This document shows positions 1 through 6,439 of a stretch of DNA of 12,499 nucleotides, piece after piece. Position 1 is the stretch's first letter. Each line of letters begins with the position of its first letter. A model generated the notes under the pieces. That model saw only the letters and a program-made list of their open reading frames with translations. It was not told the DNA's origin and did no database searches. Made by a program: the position numbers and the translations under genes. Origin of the DNA: an uncultured bacterium (GTDB taxonomy: Bacteria; Bacillota; Clostridia; Oscillospirales; Oscillospiraceae); assembly GCA_905214155.1 (NCBI GenBank), contig CAJMLC010000046.1, positions 1-12,499 of the forward strand, in the 5' to 3' direction.

Positions 1-33
1 GGCTGCGCAATATTTCAAGTGTTTCAAACCGCA

Positions 34-60
34 GCATTGGCGGAAAAGATCCGGCAATGC
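34..60. repeat. Imperfect hairpin downstream of the ABC ATPase gene
   Basis: GCATTG (34-39) pairs with CAATGC (55-60), extended by GG/CC pairs with one mismatch. It lies just past the end of the operon on the minus strand but has no U-run, so it is not a clear terminator. Positions 1-64 contain no gene that I can support. Confidence 0.3.
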
Positions 61-64
61 TTGC

Positions 65-850
65 TCAGGTCAAAAGCATCCTGTCATTATCCAGCGCCGC
101 GCCGGACGCGTTCTTGAACTCCTGCAGGAGCTTTTCCACGGTGAGGCCGTCGCGCTTTTCTCCTGCTGCGTCGTGAATGATATGGCCGCGGTCCATCATG
201 ATCGTGCGGTTGCCAAGCTCGAGCGCGGAGGCCATATTGTGCGTGATCATGAGGCAGGTCAGATGGCTTTCTGCCACGATCTGCTTCGTCAGATTCAGGA
301 CCTTTTCCGCCGTGCCGGGGTCGAGCGCCGCCGTGTGCTCGTCGAGCAGGAGGAGCTTCGGCGGGTTGATCGTCGCCATCAGGAGCGTGAGCGCCTGCCG
401 CTGGCCGCCGGAGAGCAGGCCGACCGGCTGCTTCATCCGGTCCTCAAGGCCCATGCCGAGCAGGGCCAACCGGTCGCGGAAGGCAGCCTTATCCGCCTTG
501 GAAACGTGGCTGAGCCAGCCGCCGCGGCCCGCGGCGAGGGCGAGATTTTCCTCGATGCTCATGCCGGGCGCGCTGCCGCGCATGGGGTCCTGAAACAGGT
601 GCCCGATGACGCGCGAGCGGCGGTGCTGCGGCTGCATGGTGATGTTCTCACCATCGAGGAAAATGCTGCCGGAGTCGGTGAGGAACGTGCCGCAGATCGC
701 GCCGAACAGCGTCGATTTGCCCGCGCCATTCGCGCCGATGATCGTGATGAAATCACCGTCCGCCACGGAGAGCGACAGATCATCGAGGGCGGTCTTTGCG
801 TCCTCGGTGCCGGGGTTGAACGTTTTGGAGACGTGCTTCAGTTCCAGCAT
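65..850 (-). CDS. trpZ: ABC transporter ATP-binding protein, TrpZ-like (predicted tryptophan importer)
   Basis: A 261-residue nucleotide-binding subunit that would drive the importer encoded upstream. All ABC motifs are present: Walker A GANGAGKST at residues 39-47, Q-loop in HLFQDP, signature LSGGQRQ, Walker B LLLLDEHTAALDP and H-loop MITHNM. The reading frame is open 27 codons further upstream, but I place the start at the ATG at 848-850. It has the ribosome site AAAGGAGG just before it and lies one base after the permease stop codon, so translation is probably coupled. It is the last gene of the operon. The ATPase class with this DEHTAALDP form is typical of importers partnered with PF04392-type binding proteins. 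The tryptophan assignment rests on the T-box of the operon, not on this protein, so the symbol is inferred. Confidence 0.88.
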   Translation of the reverse strand: MLELKHVSKTFNPGTEDAKTALDDLSLSVADGDFITIIGANGAGKSTLFGAICGTFLTDSGSIFLDGENITMQPQHRRSRVIGHLFQDPMRGSAPGMSIEENLALAAGRGGWLSHVSKADKAAFRDRLALLGMGLEDRMKQPVGLLSGGQRQALTLLMATINPPKLLLLDEHTAALDPGTAEKVLNLTKQIVAESHLTCLMITHNMASALELGNRTIMMDRGHIIHDAAGEKRDGLTVEKLLQEFKNASGAALDNDRMLLT

Positions 851-851
851 C

Positions 852-1778
852 TCAGCGGACCTCCTTTCGCATCTGGGCCCGGCGGCGCAGCAGCGGGAGC
901 TGCCCCTTGAGATATGGCCCGGAGATGGCAATGATGACGATGACGGACGAGACGAGCTTCAGCATCGAGGCCGGCATATCGAACCGCAGCGCGAGCGTGT
1001 AGACCAACCGGAACAAAAACGCGCCCAGCACCGCGCCCACCGCGCGGAGCGCCACGCCCCTGCGCCGGAAGAACATGCCGCCGATCAGCAGCGAGGCCAG
1101 CGCGATCGTCACCATACCGGAGCCGATGTCGATGTTGACCGATTTCTGCGCCTGCGCCAGCAGACAGCCGGACAGGGCCGTGAACGCATTCGCCACGCAG
1201 AGGCCGACCGTCGTCGTGAAGACGGGGTTGATGGAGCTGGATTTGACCATGTCGGGATTATTGCCGGTCGCGCGGATGGCGAGGCCGAGCTTTGTCCGCA
1301 GGAACAGCGACAGGAACACGATCACCAGCGCGACCGCGATCAGGCTGACGGCGAGCTTCTGCTGCCCGGCGAGGAACGTCCCCTCGAGGGCGGACTGCAT
1401 CTTGGTGAAGACCGTCTCGGTCTTATTCATATTTAATAAGGAAGTGTTGCCCATGACGGCGATGTTGATGGAATAGAGCGCTGTGTTGACGACGATGCCG
1501 GCGAGCAGGCTGTTCACGCCCATGCGCGTCTGTAAAAAGGCCGTCACGAAGCCGGAAATCACACCGGCCAGCATTGCCGCCGGAATGGACAGGAACGGAT
1601 GGCCCGCGAGGGCCACGACCGCGCCGACCGCCGCGCCGAGCGTAAAGCAGCCGTCGGTGGACAGGTCGCAGACGTTCAGCATCGTATAGCTGAGAAACAG
1701 TGCGAGAACCGTCAGTGAGCTCATCAGGCCGAGCTCCAGCGCGGTCTGCCCGAGACCCAGAATGGTGGTAAAGGACAT
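852..1778 (-). CDS. trpY: ABC transporter permease, TrpY-like (predicted tryptophan importer)
   Basis: A 308-residue integral membrane protein with about eight to nine hydrophobic segments, of the branched-chain-amino-acid/ribose permease type (BPD_transp_2). The cytoplasmic coupling stretch RATGNNPDMVKSSSINP, near residues 170-186, is the characteristic RATGxNPxM motif of permeases paired with PF04392 binding proteins. The ATG at 1776-1778 is preceded by GAAAGGGGAACACC, a good ribosome site. The stop codon lies one base before the start of the ATPase gene. A perfect 14-bp hairpin sits just upstream of the ribosome site, between this gene and the binding-protein gene, and may set a lower level of this subunit than of the lipoprotein. 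Family assignment is firm; the amino acid carried is inferred from the operon's UGG-specifier T-box. Confidence 0.88.
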   Translation of the reverse strand: MSFTTILGLGQTALELGLMSSLTVLALFLSYTMLNVCDLSTDGCFTLGAAVGAVVALAGHPFLSIPAAMLAGVISGFVTAFLQTRMGVNSLLAGIVVNTALYSINIAVMGNTSLLNMNKTETVFTKMQSALEGTFLAGQQKLAVSLIAVALVIVFLSLFLRTKLGLAIRATGNNPDMVKSSSINPVFTTTVGLCVANAFTALSGCLLAQAQKSVNIDIGSGMVTIALASLLIGGMFFRRRGVALRAVGAVLGAFLFRLVYTLALRFDMPASMLKLVSSVIVIIAISGPYLKGQLPLLRRRAQMRKEVR

Positions 1779-1800
1779 GGTGTTCCCCTTTCTTCATTCA

Positions 1801-1833
1801 CGCAGACCCGTATCGGATGGATACGGGTCTGCG
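1801..1833 (-). repeat. Intercistronic stem-loop between binding-protein and permease genes
   Basis: A perfect inverted repeat of 14 bp (1801-1814 pairing with 1820-1833) around a 5-base loop. In the transcript it lies directly before the permease ribosome binding site and is not followed by a U-run, so it does not look like an intrinsic terminator. Hairpins here in importer operons commonly protect the upstream binding-protein mRNA or dampen downstream expression; that role is an inference. Confidence 0.7.
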
Positions 1834-1886
1834 TTGATTTCTAACGCTTATAGGAGTTTGCGGTTTGGAAAATCGATCTTAGGCTG

Positions 1887-1942
1887 CACCGCACAATTCG
1901 GCAAGCAGATTTGGCGAAGCGTGCCGACGCATTTGCGCGGTG
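1887..1942. repeat. Imperfect inverted-repeat element in the trpX 3' region
   Basis: A 56-bp imperfect palindrome: outer arms CACCGC (1887-1892) and GCGGTG (1937-1942), inner arms CGGCA (1899-1903) and TGCCG (1922-1926), with unequal spacers. It starts eight bases past the binding-protein stop codon. It resembles small dispersed palindromic elements, but there is only one copy in this window, so repetitiveness is unproven. Confidence 0.45.
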
Positions 1943-1949
1943 TTGCCCA

Positions 1950-3077
1950 TTATTCAAACGCTTCGGCGGTCTGGATCGGCTGGACCTTGGTGCAGTAGGG
2001 GGCGAAGATCTCGGCGATCTGGTCGTAGTCGAGGCCGAGGGCCGCGCAGGTCTCGGTGTTGACGGTGGCCGTGCCGTTATCGAAGGTCATGACCGGCAGC
2101 TCGGCGGGGTTCTTGCCGTTCACCAGGATGTCGGCGACCATGTTGGCGGTCTCGACGCCGAGGTTCGCATAGTCGACGCCGTAGCCGAGGAACGCGCCGT
2201 TCAGGGCGAAGGAGTCCGCGCCGGTGTACTGCGGGATGCCGGCCTCGGCGAACATTTCGTAGATGGAGAGCTCGGCGGTCATGACGGTGTTGTCGGTCGG
2301 GGTGAAGATGGCGTCGACACCGTCTGCCACGGCGGCCTGGGCCGCGAGGATGACCTCGTCAACGGTCGTGCCGGTGTATTCCTTATAGCTGACGCCCTTC
2401 GCATCGAGGTAGGTCTTTGCGTCGGCGATCGGGGTGGCGGAGGAGTCCTGACCGACGTTGTAGAGCAGGCCGATGTTGGCGGCGTCGGGGTTCGCGGCGA
2501 AGATGAGGTTCAGGACGGCGCTGGTGTCGAGCGCGTCAGACGTGCCGGTGATGTTGGCGCCCGGCGCATCGAGCGAGGCGACAAGGCCGCAGGAGATCGG
2601 GTCAGAGACGGCGGAGAAGACGACCGGGATGTCGATGCCCTCGGTCTCGGCCTGCATCGAAATGGCGACCGGGGTGGCCACGCCGATCATCAGGTCGACG
2701 CCGTCAGCCTTGAAGTTCGAGATGATCTGGGCGAGGACGTTCGCGTCGGCGTTGCAGTTGTCGTATGCGACTTCGAACGTCACGCCGTTCTGTTCGCCGA
2801 TGGCGGCGAGCTGCGTCTGGATGTTGTCGACGATCTGGTTGAGGGAGGCGTCGTCGACGTAGTTGCAGAGTCCGATCTTGAAGGTCTTGCCGGATCCGGT
2901 GTCCTCGGCGGTGTCGGCGGCGTCGGTGGATTCAGCGGGTTCTGCGGTATCAGCAGGTTCAGTAGTGTTCGTGGTGGGATCGGCGGTGGAGGCCGCGGCG
3001 TCCGTGGTCTTGGAGGCGCAGGCGGCGAACGTGAGCAGCATCATGGCCGCAAGAATGAGAGCGATGATCTTTTTCAT
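1950..3077 (-). CDS. trpX: ABC transporter substrate-binding lipoprotein, TrpX-like (PF04392 family)
   Basis: A 375-residue extracytoplasmic binding protein. Residues 1-20 form a lipoprotein signal peptide: positive start MKK, hydrophobic core, and FAAC with the lipidated cysteine at residue 20. A low-complexity Ala/Thr/Glu/Asp linker runs to about residue 65. The mature domain begins around FKIGLCNYVDDASLNQIVDNI and contains typical ABC_sub_bind stretches such as IPVVFSAVSDP and FTPTDNTV. The ATG at 3075-3077 has the ribosome site AAAGGA. It is the first large gene after a T-box with a Trp specifier, which is the basis for naming it TrpX; the family also has members linked to other substrates. 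Gene order binding protein, permease, ATPase matches streptococcal trpXYZ-type loci. Confidence 0.88.
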   Translation of the reverse strand: MKKIIALILAAMMLLTFAACASKTTDAAASTADPTTNTTEPADTAEPAESTDAADTAEDTGSGKTFKIGLCNYVDDASLNQIVDNIQTQLAAIGEQNGVTFEVAYDNCNADANVLAQIISNFKADGVDLMIGVATPVAISMQAETEGIDIPVVFSAVSDPISCGLVASLDAPGANITGTSDALDTSAVLNLIFAANPDAANIGLLYNVGQDSSATPIADAKTYLDAKGVSYKEYTGTTVDEVILAAQAAVADGVDAIFTPTDNTVMTAELSIYEMFAEAGIPQYTGADSFALNGAFLGYGVDYANLGVETANMVADILVNGKNPAELPVMTFDNGTATVNTETCAALGLDYDQIAEIFAPYCTKVQPIQTAEAFE

Positions 3078-3121
3078 AATACAAAGTCCTTTCTGTGATG
3101 AAGTGATATTGGCGTGTCGGG

Positions 3122-3181
3122 TTATCGGGTCTCTTCACAGTGGGGACGCCATCGTTTGGTGAGTTTCATAAACTGCTTCAT
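3122..3181 (-). CDS. Short leader ORF (19 aa) between T-box terminator and trpX
   Basis: A 19-codon ORF encoding MKQFMKLTKRWRPHCEETR. It has the best ribosome binding site in the operon: AAGGAGG seven bases before the ATG. It begins just after the T-box terminator U-run and stops 44 bases before trpX. It is basic, with six Lys/Arg in the first 14 residues, and contains a single Trp at residue 11, so a classical Trp-attenuator peptide is unlikely. I do not recognise it. It could be a translated leader coupling T-box readthrough to trpX translation, a small protein, or a remnant. The strong Shine-Dalgarno is what supports it; there is no homology evidence. Confidence 0.5.
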   Translation of the reverse strand: MKQFMKLTKRWRPHCEETR

Positions 3182-3203
3182 AAAAATTCCTCCTTGGAAA
3201 AAC

Positions 3204-3240
3204 AAAAAATCCTGTCTCAGCAATACTGCTGGGACAGGAT
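3204..3240 (-). terminator. T-box intrinsic terminator
   Basis: In the transcript, a stem starting ATCCTGTC and closing GACAGGAT (3209-3240) around a GTAT loop is followed by a run of six T. The 5' arm, containing CCTGTCCC, is also the 3' arm of the T-box antiterminator, so the two structures are mutually exclusive. Confidence 0.92.
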
Positions 3241-3482
3241 GTAAATACTTCCTGCGGTGCCACCCGGCTTGACGCTTGCGCGCCCTCTTTTCGCATACAA
3301 CTATATGCTGGCCTTTGGTCACGGAGCGCCCATCTCCGTCTCGCATACTCGGCGTCTGCCTTTCCGCTCGCCCTCGGAAGCCCATTCACCACAACTGCCC
3401 CTGCCGCACTCGCACCACCGGCGGCTCTCTGGATGGAAGCATGTTTGTGATTACTCACTCTTCCTCAACGGTTTGTTTGATT
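3204..3482 (-). ncRNA. T-box riboswitch, Trp (UGG) specifier
   Basis: A full T-box leader controls the downstream importer by tRNA-dependent antitermination. Stem I closes with GGAAG (3460-3464) against CTTCC (3376-3380), then TCAC (3447-3450) against GTGA (3386-3389). The specifier loop between them holds the codon TGG at 3382-3384. An AGAGA motif and a GCCGC...GCGGC hairpin with a GGTG loop form the upper stem. The T-box motif GGGTGGCACCGC is at 3254-3265. Its UGGC bulge predicts a tRNA ending GCCA, which fits the G discriminator of bacterial tRNA-Trp. GGG (3263-3265) and CAGGA (3250-3254) can pair with CCC (3231-3233) and TCCTG (3235-3239) as antiterminator. Uncharged tRNA-Trp should therefore switch the operon on. 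Confidence 0.93.
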
Positions 3483-3488
3483 GCCCGT

Positions 3489-3517
3489 ATTTAAGCACAT
3501 CCGGTGGAAAATGTCAA
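3489..3517 (-). promoter_or_regulatory. Promoter of the T-box/trp importer operon
   Basis: A consensus -35 TTGACA (3512-3517) is separated by 17 bp from the -10 TTAAAT (3489-3494). Transcription would start near 3482, a few bases before the first T-box stem. An A/T-rich tract lies just upstream of the -35. Confidence 0.8.
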
Positions 3518-3570
3518 GCGTTTTTTTGCGCAAACGCAAAAATTTTTATCTGGCCCTATTTGATTTTGTA

Positions 3571-3609
3571 AAACTGGAGCTTGAATCAGTCCAGTTTCCG
3601 TTGTATGCT
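3571..3609 (+). promoter_or_regulatory. Promoter and candidate operator of the ECF-S/ywlG operon
   Basis: TTGAAT (3581-3586) and TATGCT (3604-3609) are spaced by 17 bp, predicting a start near 3616, 28 bases before the ATG. An 8-bp perfect inverted repeat, AAACTGGA (3571-3578) and TCCAGTTT (3590-3597), brackets the -35 box, a position suited to a repressor. The repressor is unknown, and a chance repeat is possible. Confidence 0.5.
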
Positions 3610-3643
3610 GTTGCCATCATCAAGAGAACGGGAGGATTTCCCT

Positions 3644-4159
3644 ATGAAGCATCAGAAATTATACCGTCTGGTCCTTGCGGCGCTGTTCGCGGCGCTGACC
3701 TATGTGGCGACGAACATCATCCATGTGCCGATCCCGGCGACGGACGGCTACATCAACCTTGGCGACTGCGTCGTGCTGCTGGGCGCGTTCCTGCTTGGGC
3801 CGGTCTACGGCGCGGCGGCAGGCGGCATCGGCTCCGCCCTGGCCGACATTCTCTCCGGCTACGCCGTGTTCGCACCGGGCACCTTTGTCATCAAGGCGCT
3901 CATCGCAGTCATCGCCGCGCTCATCATGAAAGCCCTCGGCAGCAAGACCAAGGCGGCCCCCATCGTGGCCAGCATCGCGGGCGAAGCATGGATGGTGCTT
4001 GGCTATTTCCTGTATGAGAGCATTTTCCTTGGCTACGGTCTGGCCGCTGCCGGCAGCATCGGCGGCAACGCGATCCAGGCGGTGGCCGGTGTGATCCTGG
4101 CCTCGGCGCTCTATGCCGTGCTGAGCAAGGTCCCGCAGATCAAAAAAGCTGCGGCCTGA
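3644..4159 (+). CDS. ECF transporter S component
   Basis: A 171-residue membrane protein with about five to six hydrophobic helices. It matches the energy-coupling-factor S-component pattern: a start of MKHQKLYRLVLAALFAALTYVAT, then GDCVVLLGAFLLGPVYGAAAGGIGSALADIL in the middle, the usual glycine-rich family core. S components capture a vitamin or similar small solute and work with a shared EcfA/A'/T module, which is not in this window. The ATG at 3644 has GGGAGG ten bases upstream; longer in-frame starts would overlap the promoter. The next gene, UPF0340, starts 13 bases after the stop with its ribosome site touching the stop codon, so the two form an operon. The substrate cannot be read from sequence; no riboswitch is visible in the short leader. 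Confidence 0.82.
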   Translation: MKHQKLYRLVLAALFAALTYVATNIIHVPIPATDGYINLGDCVVLLGAFLLGPVYGAAAGGIGSALADILSGYAVFAPGTFVIKALIAVIAALIMKALGSKTKAAPIVASIAGEAWMVLGYFLYESIFLGYGLAAAGSIGGNAIQAVAGVILASALYAVLSKVPQIKKAAA

Positions 4160-4172
4160 GGAGGGATTCGAC

Positions 4173-4724
4173 ATGTATGAAGAGATCACCGCACAGGCCC
4201 GGCAGGCCGTTCTGGAATTGCTGGAAGTTTCCAACTTGAAGGCCGGCGACATCTTTGTCGTCGGCTGCTCGTCGAGCGAGATGGTCGGCCAGAGGATCGG
4301 CAAGGGCTCGAGCCTTGAGGCCGCGCAGGCCGCATTCGAGGGCATCTACCCCGTTTTGCAGGAGCGCGGCATCTACCTCGCCGCGCAGTGCTGCGAGCAC
4401 CTCAACCGGTCGCTGATCGTGGAGGAGGCCGCGGCGGAGAAATATGACCTCGACGTGGTCAACGTCCAGCCGTGGGAGCACGCGGGCGGCTCGTTCGCGA
4501 CGACGGCCTTCGCCCGGTTCGAGCATCCGGTGGCCGTAACACACGTCCGCGCCAAGGCGGGCATCGACATCGGCGGCACGCTGATCGGGATGCACCTGAA
4601 GGAGGTCGCGGTTCCCGTCCGTCTTTCGATCAAGCAGATCGGCAAGGCAAACATCCTCTGCGCCCGGACGCGGCCGCCCTATGTCGGCGGCGAACGCGCA
4701 CGTTATCGTGAGGACATGAAATAA
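4173..4724 (+). CDS. ywlG: UPF0340 / TIGR01440 family protein (YwlG-like)
   Basis: A 183-residue cytoplasmic protein recognised as the UPF0340 family of Firmicutes. Typical stretches are DIFVVGCSSSEMVGQRIGK (about residues 26-44), GIYLAAQCCEHLNRSLIVE, WEHAGGSFATTAF and GIDIGGTLIGMHLKEVAVPVR. The length matches family members of about 180 residues. The biochemical function is unknown. The ATG is preceded by GAGGAGGG, which overlaps the stop codon of the ECF S-component gene 13 bases upstream, so co-expression is likely. The pairing hints at a role in handling the imported solute, but this is only context. A strong terminator follows directly. Confidence 0.9.
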   Translation: MYEEITAQARQAVLELLEVSNLKAGDIFVVGCSSSEMVGQRIGKGSSLEAAQAAFEGIYPVLQERGIYLAAQCCEHLNRSLIVEEAAAEKYDLDVVNVQPWEHAGGSFATTAFARFEHPVAVTHVRAKAGIDIGGTLIGMHLKEVAVPVRLSIKQIGKANILCARTRPPYVGGERARYREDMK

Positions 4725-4728
4725 GCAG

Positions 4729-4771
4729 AAAACCGGCCCCGGAATCCCTTCCGGGGCCGGTTTATACTTTT
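4729..4771 (+). terminator. Intrinsic terminator of ECF-S/ywlG operon
   Basis: A perfect 15-bp stem (4730-4744 with 4749-4763, arms AAACCGGCCCCGGAA and its complement) with a TCCC loop is followed by TTTATACTTTT. It begins five bases after the ywlG stop. Confidence 0.85.
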
Positions 4772-4775
4772 GCCA

Positions 4776-4805
4776 AAAGCCCCCCTCTACGAAGAGGGGG
4801 GCTTT
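4776..4805. repeat. Second hairpin after ywlG, terminator-like
   Basis: A perfect 13-bp inverted repeat (4776-4788 and 4793-4805, arms AAAGCCCCCCTCT and complement) with an ACGA loop. The flanking A and T bases are short, so it is a weak bidirectional terminator or a palindromic repeat unit rather than a clear terminator. Confidence 0.5.
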
Positions 4806-4821
4806 CCGCTGCGGCGGGGAC

Positions 4822-4972
4822 GGGCCGATGAGGGCATCGGCCCCTACAAACACGAACGAAGTACAGAGGAAAAAAGGTGGCCTTAATCCCCTCAGGCGCT
4901 GCGCGCCAGCTCCCCTTGATGCAATCAAGGGGAGCCTTTGGGCGGACAGGGTCGCCCGCCCGCAAAGGCTCC
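4822..4972. repeat. Cluster of nested palindromes (dispersed-repeat-like), no gene
   Basis: This 150-bp stretch holds at least four inverted repeats. GGGCCGATG pairs with CATCGGCCC (4822-4830, 4835-4843). GGCGC pairs with GCGCC (4895-4899, 4903-4907). A perfect 12-bp stem GCTCCCCTTGAT/ATCAAGGGGAGC lies at 4909-4920 and 4924-4935. A competing pair GGAGCCTTTG/CAAAGGCTCC lies at 4931-4940 and 4963-4972. No ORF has a ribosome site or recognisable protein. The look is that of small palindromic repeats scattered in high-GC Clostridia, but copy number cannot be judged here. Confidence 0.55.
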
Positions 4973-4987
4973 ATAAAATCCGCGGGC

Positions 4988-5016
4988 TTTCTTTTTGGCG
5001 GGTGATATTGTATAAT
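4988..5016 (+). promoter_or_regulatory. Promoter of the MATE/MBL operon
   Basis: A perfect -10 TATAAT (5011-5016) lies 32 bases before the TTG start codon. The -35 at the ideal 17-bp spacing is a poor TTTCTT (4988-4993), so the promoter may be weak or depend on an activator. Confidence 0.55.
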
Positions 5017-5047
5017 GGCGGCAGTACAAGCATGGAGATGAGCGCAT

Positions 5048-6439
5048 TTGTGGGCAAAGAAGCAGAGTAAGACAGAACTATTTGAGACGACGCCGGTCTT
5101 TCGGGCGCTGACGGTCATGGCCGTGCCGACGATCATCAGCCAGCTGATCGTGCTGATCTACAATCTGGCCGACACCTGGTTCATCGGCCAGACCGATGAC
5201 CCCTACATGGTCGCGGCGGCGGCACTGGTGTCGACGGTGTTTCTGATGATCACCGGCCTTTCCAACCTCTTCGGCGTGGGCGGCGGCAATCTGGTCGTAC
5301 AGCTGCTCGGCCGCCGGCAGGAGGACGAGGCGCGCCGCGCCGCGTCGCTCAGCCTCGTGATGGCCGCGGGGAGCGCACTGGTCTTCTCCCTGCTCTGCCT
5401 TGCGTTCATGGATCCGCTGCTCTATCTGCTCGGCGCGAGCGAGAATACGATCGGCTATGCACGGCAGTATCTGATCCCCGTCGTCATCATCGGCGCGCTG
5501 CCGACGCTGCTGGCCAACACGATGAGCACGATGCTCCGCAACGTCGGCTATTCGAAAGAGGCGGGCTTCGGCGTAAGTCTCGGCGGACTTCTGAACGTCG
5601 GGCTTGACCCGCTGTTCATGTTCGTCCTCCTGCCGAAGGGATATGAGGTGTTCGGCGCCGCGCTGGCGACGCTGCTGTCCAACCTCGTCTCGTTTGTCTA
5701 TTTCATCGTCATCTACCAGAAGGTCCAGAGCAAGACCGTTCTGGCCCTGCCGCGGCGCATTGAGCGCGTGCAGAAAAGCTCCATGCGGGCCATCTTCTCC
5801 GTCGGCGTACCCGCGGCGCTGAGCCTCCTGCTCTACGACCTGACGAACATCATCATCAACAAGCTCTCCTCCGGCCACGGCGACATCGATCTGGCCGCGA
5901 TGGGCATCATTCTGAAGGTCGAGCGGCTGCCGCTGAACATCTGCGTGGGCATTTGCCTGGCCATGATGCCGCTCGTCGCGTACAACTTCGCCTCCGGTGA
6001 CCGGCATCGGATGCTGGCCTTTTTCCGCGTCTCCCGCCGCGCCGGGCTGGTCGTGGCAGCAGTGTGCATCGCGCTCTACTGGCCGCTCGCCCCGCAGATC
6101 ATGCACGCTTTCATCCACGACGAGCAGACCGTCGCGCTCGGCACGGTCTATCTCCGGGCGCGCTGCTTCGCGCCGATCATGATGTACCTCTGCTTCCACA
6201 TGGTACACTACATGCAGGCCCTCGGCAAAGGCGGCGTCTCGCTGGCCCTCGCCGCGATCCGGCAGCTGGGGATGAACATCCCTCTGCTCTTCCTGCTCGA
6301 TCACTTCTTCGGCATGACTGGCATCATCTGGACACAGGTGATCGCCGACGCGCTGACAGCGGCGATCTCCTATCTCATCTACGCGCACGTCAAGCGCGGA
6401 CTGGAGGTGCCCGATGGCACGAAAACAGGATCGGCGTAA
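5048..6439 (+). CDS. MATE family efflux transporter
   Basis: A 463-residue multidrug-and-toxin-extrusion transporter of the inner membrane with 12 predicted helices in two related halves. Family marks include PTIISQLIVLIYNLADTWFIGQ at about residues 27-48, GVGGGNLVVQLLGR, AANTMSTMLRN-like LANTMSTMLRNVG and GLLNVGLDPLFMFVL, and the second-half counterpart NIIINKLSSGHG. Such proteins export cations or drugs using a Na+ or H+ gradient. I use the TTG at 5048: GGAG lies about ten bases upstream, and the next in-frame ATG (residue 24) would cut into the first helix. No ATG is available in frame after the promoter. The next gene starts inside its last codons (26-nt overlap), so the two are co-translated. 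Substrate unknown. Confidence 0.9.
   Translation: MWAKKQSKTELFETTPVFRALTVMAVPTIISQLIVLIYNLADTWFIGQTDDPYMVAAAALVSTVFLMITGLSNLFGVGGGNLVVQLLGRRQEDEARRAASLSLVMAAGSALVFSLLCLAFMDPLLYLLGASENTIGYARQYLIPVVIIGALPTLLANTMSTMLRNVGYSKEAGFGVSLGGLLNVGLDPLFMFVLLPKGYEVFGAALATLLSNLVSFVYFIVIYQKVQSKTVLALPRRIERVQKSSMRAIFSVGVPAALSLLLYDLTNIIINKLSSGHGDIDLAAMGIILKVERLPLNICVGICLAMMPLVAYNFASGDRHRMLAFFRVSRRAGLVVAAVCIALYWPLAPQIMHAFIHDEQTVALGTVYLRARCFAPIMMYLCFHMVHYMQALGKGGVSLALAAIRQLGMNIPLLFLLDHFFGMTGIIWTQVIADALTAAISYLIYAHVKRGLEVPDGTKTGSA

Noticed and set aside
851..931. Upstream extension of the ABC ATPase frame
   Set aside because: It overlaps the end of the permease gene; the ATG at 850 has the ribosome site and the conserved MLELKHVSKTF start.
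1911..3098. Long plus-strand frame (395 codons) rich in Gly, Val and Asp
   Set aside because: It lies antisense to the binding-protein gene; its repetitive composition is the mirror of the Ala/Thr/Asp-rich coding strand, and it has no recognisable domain.
3502..3548. Hairpin-like TTTTTGCG/CGCAAAAA repeat between the divergent promoters as a terminator
   Set aside because: It lies upstream of both start sites and no gene ends here; the A/T tracts more likely act as upstream promoter sequence.
5032..5070. 12-codon ATG frame overlapping the MATE start
   Set aside because: No ribosome site precedes it; the GGAG inside it serves the MATE TTG start.
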